Counted from the first letter of the stretch, positions 24,889 to 34,383 are shown. The stretch: DNA of 41,199 nt from JAGZEG01 sp963930185 (GCA_963930185.1 CAWVLT010000008.1:1-41199); one strand, 5' to 3'. The notes: generated by a model from the sequence alone, not told the origin. Made by a program: numbers and translations.

Positions 24889-26463
24889 ATGACAGCACGG
24901 CTTGAGCGGGGAATGTCGCGTCGTGGGTTCGTCGCGGCGGGGGGCGCACTCATCACCGGTGTTGCGGGGGCGGCATCGGCGGGTGCGGCGTGGGCAGATG
25001 AGACGGCCTCCCAGTCGGGCGACGAGTGGGCGGGCGAGGCTGACGTCATTGTGATAGGGTACGGCAACGCCGGCATCGGGGCGACTAAGGCCGTCGTCGA
25101 TGCCGGCGGCACGGCCATCGTGCTTGAGAAGGCTCCGCGCGAGTTCGCGGGCGGTTCGCTTTCGTGCAACGACGGCAACTGGAGCTACGTCACCCCCGAG
25201 GCCCTCGTCAACGGCTCATTCCACACCATGGGCCAGCAGCTTGCCGAGGACATCAATAACGAGGGGCCCTACTACTCCGACTGGCTTGCCGAGAACGGTC
25301 TGGAGTGGATCGAGAAGCAGAACTCCGTGGGCCAGACGGTGATCGCGGCCCACAGCGGAATGGAGATCTGGGGGGCGGCCGACCGCTGCCTCTCCGCGCT
25401 CGACAGCGTCCAGATCATCTACGAGGCGCCGGCGGTCGAGCTCATGCGTAACGAGGGCGGTGAGGTGATCGGCGTCGTAGCCGAGCAGGGCGGCGAGCGC
25501 GCCCGATACAAGGCGCGCAAGGGCGTGGTGATCACGACGGGCACGTATGCCAGCAACCCCTCGTTTATCCAGGGTCACCACTATGCGTGCCTGCCCTATG
25601 CCTCGGGCACCTCTCCCTACAACACGGGTGACGGCATGGTGCTTGCCGCACGCATCGGTGCCCGCGCCTTCCAGGACCTCTCCCTGGCGGTCGAGTTCGG
25701 GCAGCTGGCCGTGCGCCGGGCCTCTGAGGAGCTGGGCATGGCCGTTCCCATGTCGGCGCTGTACTACCGGGGCGTCATGGTCAACGGGGAGGGCAAGCGC
25801 TTCATGCCCGAGGACGTTGACATGGGTCACAACAAGACGACGGAGCCCATCCTCACCATCAAGTGCACGAATGCCGGCGGAAAGCAGGGTAACTACGGCA
25901 ATGGATACTTCAACCTGCCCGCCTGGGTCGTCCTGGACGAGGAGATCCTCTCGTCCGGGCCACTCTACCTGCCTTTTGGCTGGGTTCGCAGGACCGAATC
26001 CTGCAGCTGGTCGGATGACAACCAAGCCGAGGTCGAGCGCGGCTGGATCCTTAAGGCTGACACCATCGAGGAGCTTGCCGCTCAGATGAAGTCGAAGAAC
26101 AGCATGACCGACGAGGACGTCGCCGTGGACCCCGAGGCTCTCAGGCAGACCGTCGACGAGTACAACACCGCCGCCGAGGCGGGCTTCGATCCGCTTGGGA
26201 AGAGTGCCGACTACCTGATCCCGCTCGGCAGTGGCCCCTACTATGCCGTGGAGGTGTGCCCCTCGATCATGTACACGAACAACGGCATCACGGTCAACGA
26301 CGACATCCAGGTGCTCGACTGGGACGGCAATCCGGTTCCGCGTCTCTATGCTGCCGGCGACGTCGCGTCGCGCGAGCGCGCCTGCCGCATCTGCATGCCC
26401 GGTAACATGGTGACGGGTGCTCATGCCGGTCGCAACGCCATGGCCCTGGACGACTGGGAATAG
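24889..26463 (+). CDS. Tat-exported FAD reductase
   Basis: 524 residues from ATG 24889, which follows GGAAAGGGTGG. ATG 24865 is a possible earlier start but has a poorer ribosome site. Tat motif MSRRGFVAAG, signal ending AAWADE. FAD motif VIVIGYGNAGIG near residue 50 and VLEKAPREFAGGSLSCND. GKRFMPED replaces the usual Asn-Glu with Pro-Glu. The late substrate segment is CPSIMYTNNGITVND, similar to CPAVMYANGG in the protein at 32460-34079, so these two may act on related compounds. It ends with YAAGDVASRERACRICMPGNM, unusually rich in Cys and Arg. No FMN or heme domain. LuxR5 is divergent. Confidence 0.88.
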   Translation: MTARLERGMSRRGFVAAGGALITGVAGAASAGAAWADETASQSGDEWAGEADVIVIGYGNAGIGATKAVVDAGGTAIVLEKAPREFAGGSLSCNDGNWSYVTPEALVNGSFHTMGQQLAEDINNEGPYYSDWLAENGLEWIEKQNSVGQTVIAAHSGMEIWGAADRCLSALDSVQIIYEAPAVELMRNEGGEVIGVVAEQGGERARYKARKGVVITTGTYASNPSFIQGHHYACLPYASGTSPYNTGDGMVLAARIGARAFQDLSLAVEFGQLAVRRASEELGMAVPMSALYYRGVMVNGEGKRFMPEDVDMGHNKTTEPILTIKCTNAGGKQGNYGNGYFNLPAWVVLDEEILSSGPLYLPFGWVRRTESCSWSDDNQAEVERGWILKADTIEELAAQMKSKNSMTDEDVAVDPEALRQTVDEYNTAAEAGFDPLGKSADYLIPLGSGPYYAVEVCPSIMYTNNGITVNDDIQVLDWDGNPVPRLYAAGDVASRERACRICMPGNMVTGAHAGRNAMALDDWE

Positions 26464-26949
26464 CGGGATGACGTGCTGAAGGCTGTTGTCGGGGGGCGTC
26501 TTGCTGTTCGCCTCTGCGGGGCGGCCCTTGCGCATGACGCGCGGGGCCGCCCTTAGGCCGAGGGGCTGGGACGCCGCGGCTGACTGGTGCCGCCTCGGCC
26601 CTCAAGGGGCCGGCAGGCCGGCCCTGCGAACCTACGCACGGCGCCCTCGTGCCCTGCGATGGAGCGCCGAGGCCACGTGCGTCCCTTCGCGGACTGCCGA
26701 GGGGATGGGGGATCGCGTTCCTGCGTTTTGTGGGGGCGCCGGTGACGGTGGCGCTATATCGTCGAGGCGCAGGGCACGGGGACATCGCCGGCGACTGACC
26801 GCACGCCTATCCGTCCATGGCCTCGATCAATCGTTATCATAAAGGTCGGGGGCATGAGCAGCACGGCGAGGAGAAGGAGCAGGTGGGCAAGCCCAAGGAG
26901 AAGAAACCCGGTCCTTGTTAAGCGGGGCTCCGTCGCCAAACGCCAGGCC
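26464..26949. other. Non-coding interval with hairpins
   Basis: No intact gene is supported here. After the terminator at 26519-26552 the sequence is GC-rich and hairpin-prone (for example GGGGCCGGCAGGCCGGCCC near 26608-26626). It then runs into the decayed flavoprotein. Confidence 0.5.
26519..26552 (+). terminator. Hairpin after flavoprotein 24889-26463
   Basis: A perfect 9-bp stem, GGGCGGCCC (26519-26527) with GGGCCGCCC (26544-26552), followed by TTAGG. Weak T tail. Confidence 0.5.
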
Positions 26950-27673
26950 GGTGCAGTATCCCAGAAGGCTCCCCAGGAGTACTTGAGCATGGGGCGCCCA
27001 ACATGGAGGCGAATGATCCTGACGTGCGCCAGACGGAGCACCCTGACGCTCCTGGTACAGAGAGCTGCATCAAGGTCTCCGTGTCTGGCCGATATGGATT
27101 CGACGATTTCCACAAGATGCTCAAGCGCATCGTTGGCGAGATGTCCGACAGCATTGACGTGATCTACTCCGCGCCCGCCAGGAGGCTCATCCAGGGTCCT
27201 TCTACCAAGGGGATCATGGGCGTGACAATCGAGAAGAACGGCGAGGTCTACGACGTTCTGGCGAAGAACGGGGTCGTTCTTGCGACGGGCGGCTTCGAGA
27301 ACGACCAGGGGATGCTCCAAAACTATCTCCAGATGTCCAACGCCTGCGCAAAAGGGGGCGGGCTTCAACACGGGAGACGGCATTCGCATGGCAATGGAGT
27401 GCGGCGCCGATCTGTGGCACATGAGCAACGTCGCCGGCCCCGCCATCAACTTCAAGGCTCCCGAGCTTGACATCACGTTCGGTGCGCACATGCAGGACAA
27501 GTCGGGGTCCGGTGCGAAGAACGCCATTTTTGTCGGTAGTGACGGCACCCACTCCACCAACGAAGCGAGCCGGCCCAGGCATGGCAACGTCTACTGTCAC
27601 GGTCCGCATCGCACTGCGCTACGTCGACGGCACCATCGAGGGCGTCGAGGTCCTCTACAATCTCGATGCGTGA
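26950..27673 (+). pseudogene. Decayed FMN-domain flavoprotein reductase
   Basis: Family blocks appear in order but in three frames. The middle part has YSAPARRLIQGPSTKGIMG and LAKNGVVLATGGFENDQG (frame beginning before 27003). After a slip at the AAAAGGGGG run (27350-27358) it continues GAGFNTGDGIRMAMECGADL and NEASRPRHGNVYCHG. A further frame holds VTVRIALRYVDGTIEGVEVL, which looks like the start of an FMN_bind domain. The N-terminal signal and Rossmann motif are missing, as are some 200 residues between the last two pieces. The closest relatives in the window are the FMN-domain proteins at 73-1947 and 10469-12379. The upstream limit is approximate. Confidence 0.7.
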
Positions 27674-27729
27674 GGCGGGCCCGCGCGGGCTGCGTGCGAG
27701 CGCCTCGTTTCTTACCGCCCCTTCTCGGA

Positions 27730-27735
27730 TATAAT
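27730..27735 (+). promoter_or_regulatory. -10 box (TATAAT) for the LysR gene
   Basis: A perfect TATAAT 30 bases before the GTG start at 27766, giving a leader of about 24 bases. No convincing -35 box. Confidence 0.5.
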
Positions 27736-27765
27736 CCTCCCTGGCAGGACGATGGGGGGATTGCG

Positions 27766-28681
27766 GTGGACATCAGGAGTCTGGGGGCGTTTCGGGCGGT
27801 CTACGAGTGCGGCAGCATAACAAAGGCGGCCGCCCGCATGTACATCTCCCCGCAAGGGCTCTCGAAGAACATCGGACGCCTCGAGGCGGAGCTGGGCACC
27901 CCCCCTCTTCGCGCGCACGCGACAGGGGGCGTTTCCCAACGAGTACGCGCGGGCCCTCTATCCCAAGGTCTGCGACCTGCTCGACACCTGCGCATCGATT
28001 CGGGGCGAGGTGGCCGATCGGGGCGCGGCCCATAAGGTTCTGCGCGTCGCCTCGGTCAGCGGCGCCCTGTCCTACTTGGGACTCGACTTCATAACGGGAT
28101 TCGAGTCATCCCATCCTGGCACGGAGCTTCTTATCGAGGACAACACCAACCGCCTGGTCAACGAGATGATGCAGGACGGGCTCGTCGAGATCGGCTTCAT
28201 GGCTGGCCCCATCGATCGGGACAAGTACGACGCGGTGCTGTTCAGGTCGTTCCCTCATGTCCTGATTGCTAGCGACGCCAACCCTCTGTCCCGCAAGCGG
28301 TCGATCTCGTTTTCTGACCTGGAGGGCCAGACGATCATCACCCTGGGACGCGACCACCCCGTGCTCGGCTACTTCAACGCGAGGCTCGCCCAGGAGCATG
28401 TGCGGCCGGCCGAGGTGATCGGCGTGGCTGTGCTCGCCGATTTTGCCCAGGTCGTCAGAGGCAACCAGGCGGTTCTCATCGCCGCGGACTTCTGGGACTA
28501 CGCGGGCGCCTGGGAGGGGACCACGATGGTCCCCTTCGCGGACAGAAGCTTCTCGTGGGACGTCTACCTGGCCACCCGGCATGGCCAGCCCCTTGGCTCC
28601 GATGCGCTCGCATTCAGGGACTACGCGCTTGCGTGGAAGGTTTCCCGCGAGGCGACGCCGCATGTCCCATCGATTGGTTGA
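27766..28681 (+). pseudogene. LysR-family regulator, frameshifted at a C7 run
   Basis: GTG 27766 begins a LysR winged helix (DIRSLGAFRAVYECGSITKA, then MYISPQGLSKNIGRLEAELG). At seven C (27899-27905) the frame is lost. With six C it reads ELGTPLFARTRQGAFPNEYA and continues without further damage through the substrate-binding domain (VASVSGALSYLGLDFITGF, GLVEIGFMAG, FPHVLIASDANPL) to the stop at 28681, giving about 304 residues, the normal LysR length. It lies upstream of, and in the same direction as, the flavoprotein at 28799, unlike the divergent LuxR pairs. A perfect inverted repeat lies between them. Activity depends on whether the extra C is real. Confidence 0.82.
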
Positions 28682-28719
28682 GACCCGTGGCAATCAGCGG
28701 ATCATTCCCGCGCGTGGGA

Positions 28720-28754
28720 GCGCTCCCTATGATCGGGTCGCCCATAGGGAGCGC
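28720..28754. promoter_or_regulatory. Inverted repeat between LysR and flavoprotein
   Basis: GCGCTCCCTATG (28720-28731) and CATAGGGAGCGC (28743-28754) are perfect 12-bp arms with an 11-base spacer, 44 bases before the flavoprotein start. It could be a LysR operator or an attenuator hairpin. No T-run follows. Confidence 0.55.
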
Positions 28755-28798
28755 CGGCGAGCGCATGGCCGCCGGCATGAGACGCAGAGGGGACTCAC

Positions 28799-30367
28799 AT
28801 GGAGATGACACGACGTAACTTCGTTACTACGACCGGCATGGCCGCCGCCTGCACGGCGGCGCTGGGCGCCACGGCATCGGCCCGCGCGGAGGAGGGCGCC
28901 TCCGGTGCCGTGGGAACCGGCGGAAACGTCCCGGACGCCTGGGACTTTGAATGCGACGTTCTGGTGCTCGGCGCTGGCTGCTCTGGTCTCATGGCGGCAT
29001 ACAAGGCTGCGGCTGACGGCGCGAACGTGATCGTGCTCGAGAGCCAGGACTCGGTGCAGACGTCCTCGTCCTACTACTGCATGGGTAACTTCCTCGTCGT
29101 CGGCTCTGACGAACAGGCGGCCATGGGCATAGAGGACTCCCCGCAGCGGCTTATCGATGACATCGTGGCCTTTAGCTGCACGCCCGAGTATCCCAGCGCT
29201 GAGACGACTTACAGCCCCGAGGTTGTCCAGCGCTTCGCCGAGCATACGCGCGATGCCTACGACGTGCTCAAGGGGTTTGGGCTGGAGTTCCCCGACCCAA
29301 TCGCCGCCACGGGTAACACCGTGGTGCGCTGCCACGCCCTTGACAACAGGCGCATGGTTGACCTGCTTGCCGAGAACGCGCAGGCGGCAGGGGCCCAGAT
29401 CATCTTCAACACCGAGTTCACGCAGCTCATCCTCAACGGCGATGACATGGTCCTCGGTGCCTTTGCCACCGATCCGGACGGTAACGCGGTCGCGTACAAG
29501 GCGCGCAAGGCGACTATCCTGGCGACTGGCCCCTTCATGCGCAACACCACGATGATGGAAGAGTGTCTGCCCGGTTCGAGCAAGATCGACGTCATCTGTG
29601 GCTTGGGGGCCTACGGCGCCGGCCACGTCGCCGCCCAGCAGATCGGCGCGCCCATGTGGGGCCGCAACAAGGTCTGGTGCTGCGAGGGCTATGACCCGGC
29701 GGGCACCATTACCTACTGCGAGCTCGTCGGGTTTGGCGGCATTGTGGTGAACCGTGAGGGCGATCGCTTTGTCGACGAGGGCAACCACTGGAACAACGCA
29801 CGCACGCGCGCTCTCATCGACCAGGGCATCAACCCCGACACCGGCACATACTTCAACTACTGCGTCATCGACCAGGCCATGTTTGACCAGGCTATGGAGA
29901 TCGGCGCGCCCCTTGGCCTGACGGAGGCGCACCTGTCGCTGCTCGTCGAGGGGCAGACCGTTGACGAGCTGGCCGAGAAGCTCGGCGCACCAAACTTGCC
30001 CGCAACGGTGGAACGCTACAACAGTGATCTGGAAAGCGGGGGTGGCGACACGGTGTTCGGCCGCACATGGTGCAACGGCCCGGGCACGGGCGAGCCCATT
30101 CCGCTAACCGAGCCGCCCTTCTACGCCTGGCCCAACCGCCCCGCCTTCATGCTGGCGCCTGCTGTTGGCTTCCTTACCAATGCCGACATGCAGTTCCTCG
30201 ACAACTACGGCAATCCCCTGGGCGGGAATCGCCTCTACGGTCTGGGAGAGCTGGTCTGCCGCTCCATCACCGGCAACGAATACGTGGTGGGGTCCGCCAT
30301 CTCGTTCGGCACGACCATGGGACTGCTGACGGGCGAGCACGTCGCTGCTCTGGACTGCTGGGAGTAG
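28799..30367 (+). CDS. Tat-exported FAD reductase next to LysR
   Basis: 522 residues; ATG 28799 after AGAGGGGAC. Tat motif TRRNFVTTTG, signal ending ASARAEE. FAD motif VLVLGAGCSGLMAAY near residue 60 and VIVLESQDS. GDRFVDEG is the central motif, followed by CVIDQAMFDQAM (no catalytic arginine). The late segment is RPAFMLAPAVGFLTNADM, without HHTMGG. It ends RLYGLGELVCRSITGNEYV. No FMN or heme domain. The upstream LysR gene may control it. The pattern is unlike any other flavoprotein in the window, so a distinct substrate is expected. Confidence 0.88.
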   Translation: MEMTRRNFVTTTGMAAACTAALGATASARAEEGASGAVGTGGNVPDAWDFECDVLVLGAGCSGLMAAYKAAADGANVIVLESQDSVQTSSSYYCMGNFLVVGSDEQAAMGIEDSPQRLIDDIVAFSCTPEYPSAETTYSPEVVQRFAEHTRDAYDVLKGFGLEFPDPIAATGNTVVRCHALDNRRMVDLLAENAQAAGAQIIFNTEFTQLILNGDDMVLGAFATDPDGNAVAYKARKATILATGPFMRNTTMMEECLPGSSKIDVICGLGAYGAGHVAAQQIGAPMWGRNKVWCCEGYDPAGTITYCELVGFGGIVVNREGDRFVDEGNHWNNARTRALIDQGINPDTGTYFNYCVIDQAMFDQAMEIGAPLGLTEAHLSLLVEGQTVDELAEKLGAPNLPATVERYNSDLESGGGDTVFGRTWCNGPGTGEPIPLTEPPFYAWPNRPAFMLAPAVGFLTNADMQFLDNYGNPLGGNRLYGLGELVCRSITGNEYVVGSAISFGTTMGLLTGEHVAALDCWE

Positions 30368-30423
30368 CGCGGACGCCTGCGGAGCACGCCCTTCTGCAAA
30401 TCGCATCGTGACCTGATGTCGAT

Positions 30424-30460
30424 GGGGGCGCCGAGGGCCCGACGGGTCCTCGGCGCCCCC
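30424..30460 (+). terminator. Strong hairpin after flavoprotein 28799-30367
   Basis: A perfect 13-bp stem: GGGGGCGCCGAGG (30424-30436) with CCTCGGCGCCCCC (30448-30460). No T-run; a second GC-rich hairpin follows around 30472-30497. Confidence 0.55.
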
Positions 30461-30802
30461 GCGCATCCACGGGCGAGCGGCCCGAGGGCCTCGCCCCCGC
30501 GTGTGGTGGGGCCGCCTTCGCGGGAGGGCGTGGCGAGCCGCGTTCTCGTTGCCGATCCTCTCTGGAGGCGGCCTCGATGTCCCAAGGCGTATGATGCGAT
30601 ATGTCCTGGGAAGAGCGACCTCTCGGTCTTCTGGATCTTCGGCTGCTGGCTGTGCGGCCCGTCCCAGGCCGCGCCTGTCCCGTTTGCATGGGGCTTGGGG
30701 CCCCGCCATGGCCACGAGGGCGCGTTGCTCGTATACTCTGGTGGTCTGTGGCAAACGGACGTGTCGGGATCGATCACGCGAAGGGTGTGGGAGGGACTTT
30801 CG
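30461..30802. other. Non-coding interval before LuxR6
   Basis: No supported gene. It includes a second hairpin (about 30472-30497) and a TATACT at 30732-30737 that could be the -10 box of LuxR6 with a leader of about 58 bases. No clear -35 box. Confidence 0.4.
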
Positions 30803-32290
30803 ATGCCAGGTACCGGTGGCCGACAGGGGTCCAAAACGTCATCCTACCTGCTCGTGCGCCGTCTTTTGCCGCTGGTCATCGGGTATGCCCTGTACCGCAT
30901 GTGGGAGGAGCTTCACTTCGTCGGGTCGCCCCGGACTTTCGACGCGCTGTTCTCGGTCGGCGGGATGGGGTTCAGCCGCCACGAGCTGTTCTTCCTGGCA
31001 AAGGGCCTCACGCTTCTCGCCAGCGCCCTCGTGGCCTTCGGGCTCCCCGGGGTCGTAAGGCTGCGCCGGACACGCCCGACGCTTGCGTTCGGCCTTGTCG
31101 CATGCGCCCTGCTTGCCCTGTCGACGGCCGGGTTGGTCATGTCTCAGCCAGACGGCACAAGCCTGCCCGTTATCGCGGCGAGTGTGGTGGGTGGCGTGGG
31201 CGTGGGCCTCACCACGCTGCTGTGGCTTTCGCAGTGCGTTCGGTTCGGGCCCCTGCCGGCGATCATGTGCTATCTCGCGGCGAGCGTTCTCTCGGCGTTG
31301 GCGACGGCGGTGTATCGCGCGCTGTTCCACGACCCGTCGCTGGCCATGAGCCTCGTGCTGCCGCTCGCGTCTTTGCTGGCGATACTGTTGGGCGCGAGGC
31401 TCGCCGTAGACGGCGAGGAGCCGGGCGCCCGGCTGACCCGCGAGCTGCCGGTCAAGAATGTCGCGCTGCTCATGGCGCTCTTCGGGTTCACGTTCGCCAT
31501 GCGCGAGCCAGGCTTTGGCAACGGCGTGTTCGAGTCGGGCTCATTCACCTCCCTTGGGTCGCTGCTGGCGGTCCTGCTCGTCTTCACGGGGGTCGTCATG
31601 GGGGGCGGGCGATGCAGGCTGTCCTGGATCTTCGGCATCGTCCTGCCGATCGTGGCGATCGCGTTTCTCGTGCTTCCCACGGGCGCCGCGCCGCTGCGCT
31701 TCGTCTCTGACACCTGCGCGTCGGCGGCGACCGAGCTGATTGACGTGCTCGCCATGCTCGTGGGCATCGCCGCCTGCTGCTGGCGGCTTGACTCGCCCGT
31801 GCTGATGTTCAGCCTTCTGTTCGGGGCGCGCTACCTGTCGGTTGCTCTGGGCGAGGCGACGTGGTGGGCGTTTGGGCTTCTTGGCACCGACGCCCAGGCG
31901 ACTGTATCTCTGTGCATGGGGGTCGTCTCGGCCTGCGCCGTCGCCCTGACCGTCGTGCTGATGCCCGGCAAGGACATGTTCGACAGGTGGGGGCTCGACG
32001 CCCTCTCCAAGCGGGACGACGGCATGCGCTCGCATGCCCTTCCCGGCATGGAGGATCGGATCAGTGGCTTCGCGCGCACCCACGGCCTCACGTCGCGCGA
32101 GGAGGAGATACTCGGCCTGCTGATCCAGGACAAGACGAATCGGGAGATCCAGCAGGCGCTGGGCGTCGGGCTGGAAACGGTGCGGACGCACCGGCGCAAC
32201 GTGTACGAGAAGTGCGGGGTCCACTCCCTTGACGAGCTCATGCGGGCGGTTGGGCTCGAGCGCGTCAACGTCGTGCGCAAGGCCCGCTAG
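30803..32290 (+). CDS. Membrane-anchored LuxR-family regulator (LuxR6)
   Basis: 495 residues from ATG 30803 (GGGAGGGA upstream). Hydrophobic segments occupy residues 20-400 (LLPLVIGYALYRMWEEL, VACALLALSTAGLVMS, AMLVGIAACCWRL). The C-terminal helix-turn-helix is HGLTSREEEILGLLIQDKT followed by IQQALGVGLETVRTHRRN. Its placement is different: it is convergent with the flavoprotein at 32460-34079 and not divergent from any. Its target may be that flavoprotein, the upstream one at 28799, or something outside this window. Confidence 0.87.
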   Translation: MPGTGGRQGSKTSSYLLVRRLLPLVIGYALYRMWEELHFVGSPRTFDALFSVGGMGFSRHELFFLAKGLTLLASALVAFGLPGVVRLRRTRPTLAFGLVACALLALSTAGLVMSQPDGTSLPVIAASVVGGVGVGLTTLLWLSQCVRFGPLPAIMCYLAASVLSALATAVYRALFHDPSLAMSLVLPLASLLAILLGARLAVDGEEPGARLTRELPVKNVALLMALFGFTFAMREPGFGNGVFESGSFTSLGSLLAVLLVFTGVVMGGGRCRLSWIFGIVLPIVAIAFLVLPTGAAPLRFVSDTCASAATELIDVLAMLVGIAACCWRLDSPVLMFSLLFGARYLSVALGEATWWAFGLLGTDAQATVSLCMGVVSACAVALTVVLMPGKDMFDRWGLDALSKRDDGMRSHALPGMEDRISGFARTHGLTSREEEILGLLIQDKTNREIQQALGVGLETVRTHRRNVYEKCGVHSLDELMRAVGLERVNVVRKAR

Positions 32291-32353
32291 AGGCGAGGGC
32301 CGGCGGCCGGGGCTCCGCCGATGACGGCCTGCCTGGGCGGCCTTCGCTCGGGC

Positions 32354-32438
32354 GCCGCCGGCCGGAGAGTTAGGGGCAATCCGGCCGGCGGCATGTCGTG
32401 GTGCGCGTGCAGCCTGACGGGCGATGAGCTGCACGCGC
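32354..32438. terminator. Two hairpins between convergent genes
   Basis: GCCGCCGGCCGGA (32354-32366) with TCCGGCCGGCGGC (32380-32392), then GCGCGTGCAGC (32403-32413) with GCTGCACGCGC (32428-32438). Both are perfect. They lack T-runs but probably separate LuxR6 and the facing flavoprotein. Confidence 0.55.
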
Positions 32439-32459
32439 CATGGGTGGGCTCGGGGCGCG

Positions 32460-34079
32460 CTACTCCCAGGGCTCCAGGGCGGCGGCGCTTCGGCCGCACT
32501 GGACGCCCGCGGTCAGCGCGTTGGGGACCGAGCTGCGGTCGTTGAACGTGACGCAGACCTGGCCGGCCGCGTAGAGACGGCCGATGGGCTCGCCGTCCTG
32601 GTTGATGACGCGGTTCTCCGTGTCGACCTGCGGTCCGCCGTTGGCGTACATGACGGCCGGGCAGAGCTCGACGGCGTAGTAGGGGCCGTCGCCGATGGGC
32701 GCCATGGAGCCGCTGGGGCGGCCGAGGGGATCGTCCTCGCCGGACTCGCACAGGGCGTTGTACTGCTCGACCGTCGCCTTCAGGCCCTCGGGATCGACGC
32801 TGACCTCGTCGCCGAACGCATTGGTCGTCCGCATGTTCGCGGCGAGCTCGTCAAGCGTCTCGCCGGTTACGATCCACCCCTTCTCGAGCTCGGCGCTGTT
32901 GTCCATGCTCCACAGGTAGCTCTTGAGCACGCCGTTCCAGGTGAAGGTGACTACCGTGCCGTAGGCAGGGTCGACCTCGGGCGTGGTGCCGTAGGCGCCG
33001 ATCCTCTGCGTGTCCATGAAGTCCTGGCCAAAGACCATCCAGAAGGGGCTGTTGATGTATTCGAGCGCCGAGTCGTCCCAGTCAAACACCGGCATGTGCG
33101 CGCGCGTGTGGCGGGTGTTGACCAGCTCGTTCATGAAGCGGACCCCCGCCTTGTTGACGATGATGTGCCCAGGGGCCTCCTCGGTGGGCTGGAGATAGCG
33201 GATGCCCGTGCCGACCTCTTCAGAGGCGGGCTTGATCGCCCAGTCCTGGAAGTCGAGGCACTCGGAGGAGAAGCCCCACAGCTGCGCGCCTGCGCGGGTC
33301 GCCATGTAGATGCCGTCGCCGGTGTTGTGGGGGCTGTCGTAGTTGGGGATGAACATCCCGGCTCGGCTGAAGCGCTTGACGAGCTCGGGGCTGCCCGTGT
33401 AGCTGCCCGTTGCGAGCACGACGGCCCTGCGGGCCTTGATGGCGATCACCGTCTCGCCCTGCTTGGCCCACACACCCTTGATCTCGCGGGTTTCGGTGTC
33501 CTGAATGAAATCGATGGCCTGGGTCTCGTACATGACGGGGATGCTGCGACGCGACACGGCGTCCTTGAGGCCGGGGTAGATCTTCCAGGAGCCCTCCGGG
33601 CACATGTACCCGTCAAACTCCCCGTCGCCGAGAGACTGGAGTCCCTCGATGGGGTTGGCATCGAGCCACTCCCTCATCAACGGCCAGGAGGCCAGGCGCG
33701 CCTCGATGACGTCACGGTCATAGGCGCCCTTCCAGGCGCGGTAGCACTTGTCGGGATCGGTTATCGAGATCGTCATGAAGCCGCCGTTGCAAAGCGTGGC
33801 GCCGCCGGCCTCCGTCTCGGGTGCCTTCTCGATGATCAGGGCCTCCATGCCGGCGTCCGCGACCTCGCAGGCGGCGGTGGTCCCCGCCATGCCAAACCCG
33901 ATCACCACGACGTCCGCCTCCTGGTCCCACTGCTGCGGAAGGCCTGCCGGGGTGGTCGCATGGGCCGCCTGGGGGAACCCTGCAATGCCGGTGATCGCGG
34001 CGCCGATCGCGCCTGCCCCCATGACGCCCTTCGCAAAGTCGCGGCGCGTGACCGTGTGGCGTACCTGCATGTCAGACAT
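32460..34079 (-). CDS. Tat-exported FAD reductase
   Basis: 539 residues from ATG 34079 (GAGGAG upstream). Tat motif TRRDFAKGV, signal ending QAAHATTPAG. FAD motif VVVIGFGMAGTTAAC near residue 55 and LIIEKAPETEAGGATLCNGG. GVRFMNEL is the central motif, followed by VNTRHTRAH, one of the few members here with arginines just after the Asn-Glu. The catalytic-loop segment is WMVFGQDFMDTQRIG. The late substrate segment CPAVMYANGGPQVDTENR resembles that of 24889-26463. It ends RLYAAGQVCVTFNDRSSVP. No FMN or heme domain. It has no divergent regulator; LuxR6 faces it. Substrate unknown. Confidence 0.88.
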   Translation of the reverse strand: MSDMQVRHTVTRRDFAKGVMGAGAIGAAITGIAGFPQAAHATTPAGLPQQWDQEADVVVIGFGMAGTTAACEVADAGMEALIIEKAPETEAGGATLCNGGFMTISITDPDKCYRAWKGAYDRDVIEARLASWPLMREWLDANPIEGLQSLGDGEFDGYMCPEGSWKIYPGLKDAVSRRSIPVMYETQAIDFIQDTETREIKGVWAKQGETVIAIKARRAVVLATGSYTGSPELVKRFSRAGMFIPNYDSPHNTGDGIYMATRAGAQLWGFSSECLDFQDWAIKPASEEVGTGIRYLQPTEEAPGHIIVNKAGVRFMNELVNTRHTRAHMPVFDWDDSALEYINSPFWMVFGQDFMDTQRIGAYGTTPEVDPAYGTVVTFTWNGVLKSYLWSMDNSAELEKGWIVTGETLDELAANMRTTNAFGDEVSVDPEGLKATVEQYNALCESGEDDPLGRPSGSMAPIGDGPYYAVELCPAVMYANGGPQVDTENRVINQDGEPIGRLYAAGQVCVTFNDRSSVPNALTAGVQCGRSAAALEPWE

Positions 34080-34383
34080 GTGCTCACTCCTCGCGTTTCC
34101 TAGCCCGCGTGTCATTCGGGGCTGCCTTGTGTCATGTCGCCCGTGGGCCTGGCGCCCGTGGGTAACGACTCCAAGCCTAGACGCGAGGAGGCGGCCCGTC
34201 TCTCCCGCGGCGAGGGTGAGAGCCTGAGTGATTTTTCCTAACCTCCCCCCATGACACGCGGCGTGACCTGGGATGATGCGTGCGTGCGGTCACATTCACG
34301 AAGTCAGCAGAAGTGGTGCGCTTACGAGGCGCCGCGGCGGCCGGCCACGCGGGAGAAGCGGGGGGCGACATGGGACGAACAAG
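34080..34383. other. Promoter region of flavoprotein 32460-34079
   Basis: No gene is supported. It must contain the minus-strand promoter for the flavoprotein and the 3' region of the M42 peptidase transcript. I see no clear palindromic operator. Confidence 0.4.

Noticed and set aside
26754..27587. Minus-strand frame with a hydrophobic stretch opposite the decayed flavoprotein
   Set aside because: The plus strand has clear flavoprotein blocks. The minus-strand product has no regulator or transporter features beyond one leucine-rich run.
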